From Opisthorchis felineus (lineage: Eukaryota; Platyhelminthes; Trematoda; Opisthorchiida; Opisthorchiidae): a DNA stretch of 64,000 nucleotides. Positions 34,150-47,000 of the stretch are shown one piece after another. A program made the position numbers and the translations under genes. Where the stretch lies: the NCBI GenBank assembly GCA_004794785.1, contig SJOL01007233.1, positions 1,091,065 to 1,155,064 on the forward strand. The letters are read 5' to 3'. The stretch's first letter is position 1; each line of letters starts with the position of its first letter. Under the pieces are notes generated by a model, which did not search any database, was not told the origin of the DNA, and worked only from the letters and a program-made list of their open reading frames with translations.

Positions 34150-34534
34150 GGCTCTGTGAAGACAGTGGAGGCAGCTTTTGTACGAGGAAATAGTCGTTTG
34201 ACAGTATGAGACTGGAAGCAGGCAGTGGATTTGTACGTAACGACAGTGATTAACTCTATCCCGAACGATGCTGGTTGTTCAGGTAATTATGTGGTTTTTC
34301 AACCTGACAAAGTGTCCATACGCAGCTCACCTATCCCATAAAATCAAGGTTGCCATATCAAATGTCCATTCATTGGATTTGTAGACTCCCACTCCAGACT
34401 TGCACCTTATCGAGAACGTCCGGTGGGTCATGGCGAGAAAAGTGCATGGTGGCAGCCGCATTTTTCACGTGATCGATGACTTGAAAGCAAAAATCACGGC
34501 AGAATGGTGGGGATTAGATGGGTGTATTTTGTAA
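34150..34534 (+). pseudogene. Tc1-type transposase remnant
   Basis: 34385-34534 reads TPDLHLIENVRWVMARKVHG then GGSRIFHVIDDLKAKITAEW and stops, matching the C-terminal end of Tc1-family transposases (SPDLNPIENVW, ending near EW). Upstream, a decayed dinucleotide-rich copy of the central domain can be seen with several stops. The catalytic third acidic residue survives (E in LIENV). No terminal inverted repeats were identified. Confidence 0.65.
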
Positions 34535-35042
34535 ATTCGATAGGATTTATGATAAAACAGTGTAGCGCAGTAATCCGTAATAACGGATGGTTTATTTTCC
34601 AACAAGCCAATCAATAATGAACTGAAATTTTTTTGGTCCTAATAGCGTTTTACATCCTCATGACATGTGTGAGAATTCTGTTGGTTTGTGTACATAATTT
34701 CATAAGCTCATCTGTGCTTAATAGCTGACTAGACTTAGGTATGCTAAGTTCAGGTTTTAGGATCCTAAGTCTTGGGGCGAGATTTCTACAAATAATGTTT
34801 GACTGCAGTAGTGTTGCGCTCATCACTTACACCAGCCTTAACACTGTTCCGTTTGCTTTCCCAATCCCAGCGAGTTGGCTCTGCGCCTGCATTGCCAACT
34901 TCTGTAAGTAAAAAATAAACATGGTTTCAAACGCTGAAGATAATTTGTTCCATACAAGAAGCAGTGACCGGTGGCTTTAAAACAACGTAGTAATCTTTTG
35001 TAGACCAGTTTGGGATTTCCGACCACCAGGGAATTGTATTGC
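34535..35042 (-). other. 3' flank of the surface-protein gene
   Basis: A possible polyadenylation signal AATAAA (- strand) lies at 34596-34591, about 450 nt after the stop, which would give a 3' UTR of ordinary length. Confidence 0.35.
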
Positions 35043-38000
35043 CTATACCATACAGCAGGCAAGCAGTGTGAGGATAACCGGCCATAACATCGCATGAATG
35101 GAAAAGCCTTTGTGTGTTGCCGCACCGTACACATCCAGCACATCTTGACTGGCGTAGGGATTGCGACCATCATCCCAAGACATGGGACACACGTCAAATT
35201 GCAGTTCGTCCTCTGTAAGTTCGAGAAGCAGCGAGGCGCCTTCCTCAGGTAGTGAAGATTCCGCAGTCTGGATTTTCGAGCACTGATTTCCCCTACCACG
35301 GGACATGAGGTAGTTTCGGAATCCAACACGTTTGTACACCCAGCAGCGGAAATTGTTCGTGACCTGAAGTCATGTGAAGAAGAACATGAGCAAAGCAACG
35401 GATATTCGTGTCGACAGTATTCCTGCTGCATAACACATGGCCTATTCTCCCATTTCATTTAAGTTGGTCGATCTTATTTTTAACTTTTTTACCTTGTTTT
35501 TTACGTGACAGTGAGGATGAATGTATCTTATAGCATTTTAGAATGAGATTATCTCCCTGATGAGTAAACATAGTCAATTTTTTGAACAGAGCAAGATAAT
35601 TATACAGCTCTCAATGTAATGTCATGGGTAGCCCCAGTCGGTGTCGTTAAGTTGCAAAGATTCGCCTATTTCACCTCACTAATTACACTTGAACATTAAC
35701 TCCTTATTGCCATTGGTTTGTTCACTGAGCTTACAACCACTGACCCATCGCTACGCTCCACTACACTCCCTAACAACGCACTGATGATGTAACCTCAATT
35801 GGTAATGAAACGTTGGTAACCAAATAGCCCAGCTCAGCGAACAAACCAACGACCATCTATGCTACTCGAACTATCAATATTCTCCTCTATATCAAACTCT
35901 TTATTGTACTTTCAACGTCTGCTTGCAACCAAAAATTCATATCTTCACCGAAGTTCTCATTTTAGTGCCTGTTTAAACAAAGTAGACAAACATGCTGTTG
36001 TAAATAAAATGCTGTGGAATCTGGTTATCAGAAATATAAAACTACAATGGAGGAAATGCAATGATTTAAATAATTGCACCGGCTTGTTGCTGGGTACTGC
36101 CAAGAAAAGAAATCCCTTTCCAATCATTTTCCTCGTGTACCTTCACTATGCCAACGTGGAAGAGTGGAATCACTTTTTCAGGACAGATGCACAGCACATA
36201 TATAGCTTTGTAGTCCCCTTTAAAAGCCTGCTTGATAGTCCTTTCTTCTTCCCTGTTTTGGGTGTTCATACGTCAAGTCATCCTCGCAAACTAGATTAAT
36301 TTGCCAACTAATTTGGTTTTACCGAAGGACTCAGCTGGATTCCGGCAAGAAATTAACTCATCCTCCCTACAACCCACCCACCCACCCCAAATAAATCGGA
36401 ACCGTATTCTTAGCCTTTGGTTTTACAGAGAGCCATACTAATTTGATTGAAGCGAATCACTTAAAATCGTTTCCTGTGGTGACCAGCTCAAGCAAACTAC
36501 CTCACATAATCTTCAGGCTTGACGAATGCGACCTACCGGATCCTGTTTGTCATGTGTGATCAGAAAGGACTTCGTATCTTCCATCCAAAAACCCACACAT
36601 GTGATATAATTGTCTACAACATTGTACTCCGAAATCGGTTGACCCGCGAAATCAAGTCGCCAGCATTTCTGGACATCCAGCTGCAGTGTTTTTGGGTCCT
36701 GAAGACAAGCTTGTATGTTCGATTGCCAGTAGTTGTAGCACAAGACCTGAAATAAACATTGCAATTTAAAAATATGCGCAAACTGAGTTCAACAAAGGCA
36801 ATCAACTAGTCGAGTCAAAGTACATTTGTCACGTAGACGAGGAAAGTACGAGAATGCGATTTTCTACAGTTAAAATGTTAAGCTTAGAAGCATTATATCT
36901 GATGCCTGTGGAAAATCTGTCGTGTACCCTGTGTTTTGCTTCAAAACGAAAGCCAAGATTCCTTATTCGAAAGAGTGCAAACTGGCCCCAAAGTCTCCGG
37001 GTTTTTTGAATGATTCATATGCCTATCCTGGGAACCACTGAGCTTTGATTCATTTTAACTCGTTTCCAGTTCAGAAACTACTGATCACAGACCCACAAGC
37101 CACCAAAAGCCGAAGCATGCCTCCACAAGATTCTCGACCGTGCTGTTAGTGGTCTGTTATTACTGTATCTTAGTCCATTCACTGAGTTCATAGTGACTAT
37201 AGACTAGCGTTTTCGTCGGTTGGATACTGAAGTGAAAAATCCATTAGAACCGAAGCACAAATTGGAACGCCGTCGTTCGTTGAGGTACTACAATTCAGAG
37301 GCGCTTATTCGTGTTGTTAGCATGACGGTAAATAGTGTGGTCTCTGGGACGGCTGAACGCGTGTCTTTCTGTCGAGCTCCAGCAAGAGCGGTCCTTAAAT
37401 CCACTGTATTTTCTTTTGGTACGGACCAACTGAACTGGTCATATCAGACTAGGATGACTTGCCAGAAGAGAGTGTGGTGGAAAAAATTTCAGCAATTTCT
37501 GCAACTGCTCGCGAGTTTGTGGAAGCATAACTTCTGCATGATATCTAAGTGATGACACTGCTGGGCGAGGAGAATCGGGCGGAAAGATTAACCTATGGCA
37601 CTACGACAAACAGATGTGTGCCATATGGGATATCAGCCGAAGCTGTACACTTCAGTCCGTTGGGCTGAAATCAAAAAATGGCGCCACTACTGTGGAACTC
37701 ACCTGAAGCCACGGTCTTGGAGTCATCCCACCTGGAATTTTCGTATCGTACTTTTCCTGTTCCTGTCCCCTCTGAATTAACTTGAATTTTCCTTGGATTG
37801 GACAGTTTATCGGGACCGGAGGATCTTGGATAAAATATTCATAGGTCCATTCAATGTAATTTAGGGTGAACGAGCTCCATTGACAAGCCTCCCTGTACAA
37901 TCGCTGCATGTAGCTATCGCCCAAGGACTCACGTTCGCGAGGAAGCAACGGAAATGGACGTCCCATGCGAAAACGGATTATATTGTGATGTCGAGGCATG

Positions 38001-41000
38001 AAGTCGAAGCACATAAAGTCTGTTTCACTGTGCAGAGGGAAAATAATCGATATTCAACTCAGGTATGCGTTAGATATATAGAATAAATATTGGTGATTAA
38101 AAATATCCCGAAACTTGGGTCCATGTCGATTAATCATCAGTAATCTCACACGAGAGTTTGTTGCACAAAGAAGTCAATTGCTGAATACACTCATTTGCAA
38201 ACAAATTTGGTTTTGCGAGAGACTCATCTGGAACCCAGCTGAATCTCTCGTTTGTGATGTTTCCAAGTCAATTGCTGGATGTAATAAACAAGTATAATCT
38301 AAACATCCCTTCCTCAAAATGGATTAACTTATAATCGGCAGCTCATGCATCACTCTTCAGAAAAGCTGCGTTCGACAACTGTCTTGGTCTTGTCCTGTAT
38401 ACTTCGGTTATATCGAGTAACTCATACGCAGAGTAAAATTTATTAATAAAACGCCCAGATTCTGTCACTTAAATCGTTCGCCTATGAAATAAATAGATAC
38501 TTTGCTGCCGAACATTTTCAGTACCTTGCATCATACGTACACATGGGATTATTCTCGGCACTTATACGTGGAAGTGAACCACTTATTGGCTGATATCCCA
38601 TATATATTTTATGAAAAAATGACTAGCCAGAAAGGCTGTTGCATCAGCGGTGAACTGCCGAAAAAAATTTGCTAAACGTTCTTGGTTTACACATTTCCGA
38701 ACTTTGCCAAATCACTAGCGAATTGTACGAATCAGGGTTCCGTTTGGTATGTGACAGCATGTGCCCTTCTGGGCCGCATTCAGCGTATCCAAAGTCTCAA
38801 ACGATCGGAACCAATATTTAACGATTGTACAATACCGCTTGGATGAGTTTTGCAGACTGAGCCACTTTACCGTTTAATGTACCGTATGCATAGACGTAGC
38901 GACACCCTGGATTAGTAACTGAACGCACTGGACCTTAACAGTGGAATCGAGAGGATGACCACACGAAAAGGTAAAAAACAGATCAAACGGTAGTGACCAT
39001 CATTATTCAGCTGATGGAGTCCACGAAACAGTCAGGATGTACGTCACACTATAATCAGTTTACGGTGTTCACATGCTCTAAAACAGCTCATTAGGTGGTC
39101 GAATGTGAAAGCCCGGCCGGATCCGACCCCTGGATCCTAGTTCGGAAGCTTCCGTTTTGCTGTTGCCCATCATTGTGCACATGAATATCACGGGGCCTCT
39201 GCAAGGCGATTTCAGATGATATCTTTGTTTCACTTCACCCATGACCTTGTGTGACTTTGTTACACCGCATGAAGTGTATTTTTTAAGTAGGGATTACAGG
39301 TCACTATCCGCTTTCCAGTGCGGGCATCCCACTGTACTTCTCATCTAGGGCCATATCGTAGTAAGATACCTACCAGTTGCAGTGCAAGTTAAAATGTACC
39401 CTATTTGCTTTGAACGCGAGTCAGAACAATCAATCTTCGGATCGCTGGTGCGGGCTCAGCTTCGATATCCTAATGTCCCGGATAACTATCATGCTTTAAG
39501 GAGCTGGTGGCCCCCTATGACATGATTGAATATGTTAGCCGCTTCAGCATTGCCTTTTAAAACCCTGTAGACTGCATGTTGTGCTAACCGATTACTTGTT
39601 CACTGAAATATCCCTATTCATCGAGTTACGATGCCGGTATTAAGCTCCGTGATTGGCTTCATTTCAGCAGTGTAACCATTCCAGGGGGAGCTAGATTTCC
39701 AGTCTAGTAAAAAAAGGATGGAAGACCAAGTAATGTGCAGCTTTTATTACTGACAGTCGAGGTGCCACGAATCGCTCCTCGATTAGGTGGCATGACGAGA
39801 GAGGATACTTCAAGAAGAGCTGTAAAGGTCGACATGATGTGCGCTTGTAAGTAGGTCCTACAAACAGTAACTTTAACTTGTCAATTCCATGATATGTGAC
39901 CTCCTGAATTGCAAGCAAATAATTGAGTAGACAGTCCCAGCGAACCAAAAGATTTTGATTTAAATTCAAAGCATCCCAGAATTCACTGATAAGGAGCATT
40001 TGCCAGTTATAAGAGATAATCTTACCGTTATTCAAAACCTTCACATTTTTCCGCCGCAATTACATTCAAGTTTAGAATGTTCTTTTTAAAACTGTCCAAG
40101 CAAGACATCGGTGAACCAGAAGGGCGGAGCGGAAACGTGCTACTTATGGTGTGGAGAAGGTCAACTGATCCGCACATACCGATTATGAATGCGTCGTCTA
40201 TCGTTGTAGGTTACTTTCGAAGCATTGTTCCCAAATGATCAACCCAACGGCAATTTCAGGGGTAAAAGTGGAGATGAAAGCATGTGCCTAAAAGCTCTTA
40301 CAAGCTTGCCACAGAGGTGTATAAAAAGTCATAGAAACAGTCATTTTCACGTGTGATGCCGCCAGTGCTCCATACTATACGGCGACACGAGTGTTCAGAT
40401 TTAAGGCCGGGATCCTTTTTGAAAATGCTAAGTGAGGAAGAGCAGTTCAAGATTTATACAAGTGGAATGAGAAGTTCTTTTGACACTCTGATTTGCTGAA
40501 TTCATGTACTAGATTCAGGTTGTAACTTTGAAGATGAATGTGGCATCATAGTCTTGAAATATCGTGCAAGGATAATCTGGCTAATTCATGATTTGCTAGA
40601 CAAAAATCAGGCTGTCCTGAAGTCGTTGATACTGCCCACAAAGTACGCAGAGAGTAAATTAGGTTGGGTACCGAGTGGACTGGACGTCTAACACTACTGC
40701 TTTACCACTTACCGTTTAGGCCAGGGCCGAGAAGCTTGGACAAAATATTCGCATTAAGGACGAATATTTTGTAAATATCTGGGGAAAACTCCTGGCTAAA
40801 ATTTCCAAAATACCCAACAAATAAAGCCAAGGCAAAGACCTTCACACACCCGGTTGAACAGTTTTATGATCTCCTGTGCGAAAACAACGGGTTTGTGAGC
40901 TTGAGAGATGCACTGTTAAACCTGATTTCCTGTTCTGTGGGGCCCAGCAACTGGAATTTCATTTAAGGCCAGAAGAGGGGACATTATTCTTTACCGAAAA

Positions 41001-44000
41001 AGTACTGGCGTCATTATTTTCATTCTGAGAAACGCGATCATCCCCCAGAGACTCGATTGATTTCCAAAATATTCATCGACGAGCGGTAGTGTCTTTGAAG
41101 TAAATAGTCACTCACCCAAGGCTGACACATTCCATGCATTGTATTCCAGTTAAATTGGTCTCAACAGACATTGTCGAATTCGTCAGTTCTGATCTTTTAC
41201 ACAGAAAAAGTTCCTGATTCCAGCTAGCACCGACTCATCTATGCTTTACGTATGAGGTTTTGACAGGATATGATCCAGACGATGGAAGGCTTCTGATAAG
41301 TCTAGGTAGATTTTATCGATTATCCATGGTTAACAGAAGGCTGAATGTGTATGGATTTTTTACAAAAGGCTTTTTTGTAGCCGAAACAAAGTTTCGTCCG
41401 AAATAGCCCATGGTTCTGTGGGTCTTTATGGCTCTTCAACTGGGAATACCAGTGGCAAGAGATGTGCCAGTCTGCAGTTCCTACCCCTTGTTTGAAGCTG
41501 AAAGGACACAAGTTTTCACTAGGAACTGCCACGAAAGAATTAAACCAGATATTCTGCCGGAATTTCCGTCAGCAACTTCAGAGCCTCAAGATCCATGTAG
41601 TTCAGAAGGTGACTTGTTTGCGTACAATCAAAGTAACATCCTTTGTATGACCTCCAGGTTGAAAAGCATTCAGTTCCGTTGCCCCAGATCCAATGGTGAA
41701 CAGTTTTGCCATCAGAAACATAAGTGTACTGACGTCTTAGAGCTGACTCTGTGTCATGGAAAATAGACGTAAAAGTTGAGGAACAATAGTATAAACATTC
41801 AGTATTCAATAGTGAGATGCCTGACAAAAATCAGCACCTATGCTAAACCAAGCAAACCCCCGTTTGAATCCCTGTTCTGAACTTTTTCAGGTAGCTGTTG
41901 ATCAGATCGGTGTAGCTGTAGGTGGAATGCCATAGTTTACGCGACCCAGTCCGATGGCATGCTCATAAAGTATCTCGTGTTCCTTACAGAATTGACTTTT
42001 ACGTCCCCCTTCAAATGTTGCCTTGTGTTCTCGGATCAAGAAGTCCAGGGCCTGGGGTTACCTCGGGAGCCAACGCTGAATTAAATTGGGTTTCGTATTT
42101 AACCTAGTTTTGAGTGGTCACGCCAACTCAGTTCTAATCGACTGTTCCCTTCACTGAGCACCGGGGTGTCTTGTTGCTAGTGCCCACTTAGAAAAGCGAC
42201 AAAACCATAGCAAATGTTTATTTCATGCTATTCGAATAGGCACCTGCGGTCTCAATCTTCTTTTGGTTTAGTGAGCTCTATTCACGTGCACAAGCCACAC
42301 CATCTGAACAACTAACCATCGGACGAGAGGTGGAACAGCAGGTCACCACGTACGCGACCCAGTGACGTGTGCTACCAAGAAACCTCGTGCGATGTGCGTT
42401 CTCTCAGGTTGTGGCTCGTAGCTGGAGTTAACAAGTCCAATACAAATCAGTACAGATGAAGTGAGCTTAACTGACTGGAACGTTAGCATCACACACAGAA
42501 ATCATTTTCATCCAGCGTCAAACCACAAAAGCAAGGCTGGCAAAGTCAAGAAATGACCGAATAATGAGCTTTCACGCATTTAGACTTATCTGTGACCAAG
42601 AATATCAAGTTTCCGCGCATAAGAAGACACTTGTTCGGTTCCGTGAATGTTTTCTTTAAATGGAAATAACTGCGTTAATCGTACAGCCTGTACCCAGATG
42701 GCAGACGTTTTCAACTCAAACTACTCATTAGTGCAATGCTGGTTCAACACTTCATCTGTTGAGAAACCAATGTTTCCTCGTGTAAAATAACACAGGCAAG
42801 CTTTCAAGACGCATAAATTACAGAGGTGCGCCAGTTAACTAGAAGCTCAAATTTTATTAGCCCAAGCAACTAAAAGAGGGAAAGTAAAACTCTGTCCTTT
42901 GGAAACCCGAAAAGTCAACCACTGAGACAATCAGATAACTAGGCAACAATTTCTTATACTTCTGAAATGTACTCAAATTGTTTATTGCTCCCTCAGGCAC
43001 ACATGACAGAGCTCATTTCACCAGCATGCAGATTGTTTCAATACAAGTAAAATACTCACCACTTCCCCAGAGTCACCACAGACATCAGGTAGCGTGATTC
43101 CTGTTGTTGGCGACACACGAAATAGATGTAATCGTATACAAACTCCGCCCGTTTGCGTTTCATGAAAATGTGTGTGGAGTTAATCACGACCTAAAAATAT
43201 TAACAGACAGGTATCAATTTGTGAGGTGAGAAAGAGATATTTATTGGAGAAAATGGCCTCGAAACCGTCCATTTGCGTTAAGTTCGGCTAATTTTCGTCC
43301 AATCAGTTGGGCGTATATGTAGCGTGAAGCGAACTGAATCCCAGATTTTGCCTGCATTCGTAGTATGTCACCATTTTGTTCCAGGTTTGTTCTGTGAGCT
43401 TAGTAATTCTGAGGAACTATACTTGAGTCGTTTTGTAAGGGTAACTGCAACCCGTAAGTCAAAGGAGATTTCAACATAGTTCAGGAGTCCATCAAAGGTG
43501 AAAAATGTCAAGTGTCCACCGTCGCATTTTCACCATGACGTTGTTTTGAGTCCGCTACTTTTGATGAAGATGCTTCATTGCAAATTACGATGAGATCACC
43601 CATTTTAGTCTGAGTATTACACGTCCATCATCTGAAAATACCGTCTTCGAATAAGCAGTCCCGATGGTCTGTTGATGAACTCAAGTTCGTATTTTTCTGG
43701 ATATTGGCGAATTTCGGGCTTAGCGGCACAGGCTTACTTGCGGTAAATTTTTTCCTCATGATTCCAAGCCTTTAAGTGCATATTCAGGGGGGACCACTGT
43801 GACTTCAAACACTCCAATTTCAGCCTGAGCACACTTTGATTAGAGGGAATATCCAACGTTCCTGTCAAATACTGTTAGTCACTGGATGCTTCATCTGTTT
43901 TTACTAAGAACGCTTCTATTGAAAAGTTTTTGCCAATGGTAAATCTAGACGTCTGATAAGTCAAGGTTGAGACTTTTCAGTTCTTTAATGGATCGAGGTT

Positions 44001-47000
44001 CATTTACTACTAACAAACTTGAACCCAACAAAAACAAAAATCTTGGAAGTATTTTGCTCCCCCAAATTCTCTAGATTACCGCATCATGTTAAGATCCTCG
44101 ATAGATGTCTCTACGCTTAGCAAAATCCTAAAAATGGTGGTGGGCCACTGTGTAGGGTGTAAGCATTCTAAAGCTTGCTTCTACTAACTACTATTCAAGG
44201 ACATTTCCTTACTATCTTCGTTCTCTCCACTAGCCAAGATCACATCTACCTCTTTCACCAACTCTGAATACAATCAGCCTCCTACCAGAACTTTCACCTG
44301 CTATAACTGTGGGCCTATATTTCGAAAAAATTTTCTGTTTCTGATGCATCCCACCCCTATGTGTGCTAAACTTTCGTCACGCCCCTTCGCCAAACGTCAG
44401 TACTGCTGGGTATTCAAAGAAATGAACAAGTTTTTTTCATTTTTGTTGGGCTTTTTAGCTTTGTGTCAGGTTGCACAAAGCTTCTTTGTCTTTACTCCCC
44501 AGATGTTTTTATACGGAACTGTAGGACCCCCCGAAAGGCCTAAGTATATATAAATATGGTGAGTGGTTCCCTGTAAACTATTGCTGCACTTATTGTGTGC
44601 TGACCGCGATTACTGGCACGTACCTCAGTGGGCGAAAAGTTAAATTTACCTTTGCACCACATCTTTTGTAATTTGCATTCGTGCCATTATCACATGATGT
44701 TTTTCTTGCGATGTTTTGTGTATCGTGGCGTTAGGAACTACTTAAGGCCCCTCAAGAATGGTGACCATGGATTGTATGCGCAAAATTTGAATATGCATCA
44801 AACTTATTTAATACTGTGCCTACAGGCTCGTGCCAAAGGTGCTCCCCTCCTCAGACCTGCTGTTTTACCCGTTTTTATGTTGGCCAACCTAGCCAAATTC
44901 GCACGTTCTTCAGGCCAGCTTATATGGCAGGCATGGGAGGCAGAATAATTTTGTCGTGGCCCCCTTGGGCTTTATTCATTAGCACTTATTTCTAGTACAT
45001 GAACCGACATTTCCACTTATCTTGACGTTAGTCTCCTTGTATGGCACATGTATTTCTGAAGCACAGGAAATACTAGAATTGTCCCAACAAAAAGTAAGTG
45101 TAATTTTGTCGTGACATCCATGTGGGTTTGCCACAAACTGGAACTAGAGGCTTTTAGTCTCTTACGACTTATTCCATAAATATACATTACATTGTCCAAG
45201 CTGCGCAAACTGAAATGGAAACACGACGGTTTCGAACACCGCGCAGATAGAAAAATTTCTGACTCAAATTACGAAGTTGGCCAATTGAAAACCGTGAAAC
45301 TTTTAACCGTAAATTTTATTAAGGGCTACCTCTAACCAGTGAAACTGAGGTGTCCTACATTCGTATGACTTTAGCCGGCTTTGTACACTACCTACCGTTG
45401 TCTGGTATTCACTTGGGTAAAACCAAGCGCCGCTGAAATTCGTCGGCAGTTTACAACCTGGTTGCAATTCGGCCAACTGTGTTTCGGGGTCAAATGCTGG
45501 CCGCAGTTCAAGACGAATTGGTGCGGTCTGGTAGGAATGCACAACCTTACAGTCAGCATCTGTGGACATTCCTGAAATGCGGAAACATCGATATATTACT
45601 GCAAATGCACATGATCAAAAATGCCCGTAGATATATCATTCCAAAGACATGCAGTGCGGCGTCGTTATTACCAATGTTAATCCCTGATTTTGTGGTTACA
45701 AATTTATGCTTATTCTGGACGTCTTTTCTGGTTTGACCTTTTCTTATGAGGCAGTAATAGGGTTCTGTATGGTCCCTCCGTTGTCCATACCCAATAGCAC
45801 TTCAGTAAGCGTTGTTTGTTGTTCTTCCACTCTATGATAATCACCTTTGGTATACATATCTCTTGACAGATCCTGTTGAATTTTAGGCCGTAGAGAATCC
45901 ACGTCTCAGCTCTGATTACAACCTACTATGACAACCACCGAATTTTGACCAAAAATTCTTACAACCGGGACCGAAATCTTTCTAACTGTCTATGTTTTAT
46001 TACACAGCGTTTACTGCACGTCTAATCTATATTACTTGGATATTGCAGAAAAACACTCATTTTGTGTTTGTAAATTATAGGAAATGAATCCAACTTCTGG
46101 CTGCCTTTATTCCATGACTTTTGCCAGATTTACTCAACTTCTCAAGCTCCACACCACACGGTTAATAGTACCCATTAATAAGGTGCACAACACATCACTC
46201 ACATAAACCTGTACACTCTCGGTCCTACAACCGCCATGCTGCGGCCATGACAGTTGGGTCCTTACCTATTTTTATTCGCCGCTACTTAAAAACACAAGCA
46301 GTAGTTAGCTATTCAACACAACGTTTGTTTCCCTTCACAAATGGGTTGTGTCAGCTTATTAGTGTGAGCTAGTTTTTAGTAGTAGTTCCTCCCAGTATGC
46401 AATACTCCTATAGAAATTAATGTCACCGAACCAAAAAACACCACAGGATAGCTCCAACAAACAAAATAATTCCCAGAACGCAGCAAGAAATATGCGACGA
46501 CCGTTTATCCCCAATATTTAAATGCCTTTTGATTATCACCCAAGTCTGATTAAAACGCCCCGCCTACATCTATCAAGGAAGTTGTGCGAGGTTCTGACAG
46601 GGCAGACCAAAGGCTTGTTGCTGGTAAAGAGTAGTTTGTTGTTTTCTCCATGATACTGGGGAACAAAAGCAACCAGGTAAGCTCGGTACGGCTGTTTTGC
46701 TATAGGTTCAGTCAGCATAAAATGGAGAAAGAATTGCTCTGTTTACATAGGTCCAGTTTAGCCTACAGTGTGGCGGTGGAACGAATTTCTGAACTGAGTG
46801 TGACATCGGTCTTTCACATTGTCCTGTTTGTGGAGAAGTTGCGTTGATTTTTTCCTCTAGGGAGTACTTTGGGGTGCGTGTTTTGCAATCTAGTGGTGTA
46901 CGTTTTGCGATGATACGGGAAAAATGCATTCTTAATATGTCACGCGTGGATTCAAGAAGGGTGTTTAGCCCGAAGATTAGTGACCCCCTGGAAGTTGCAG

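Noticed and set aside
34838..35458. 206-codon - strand ORF
   Set aside because: It is another frame over the last exon of the surface-protein gene; the exon frame has the domain motifs, acceptor and stop.
41540..41827. - strand ORF of 95 codons in the surface-protein gene, first taken as an exon
   Set aside because: The exons at 43060-43190 and 37703-38027 join directly in phase to make a Cys codon; inserting this ORF breaks the phase and it lacks a good donor.
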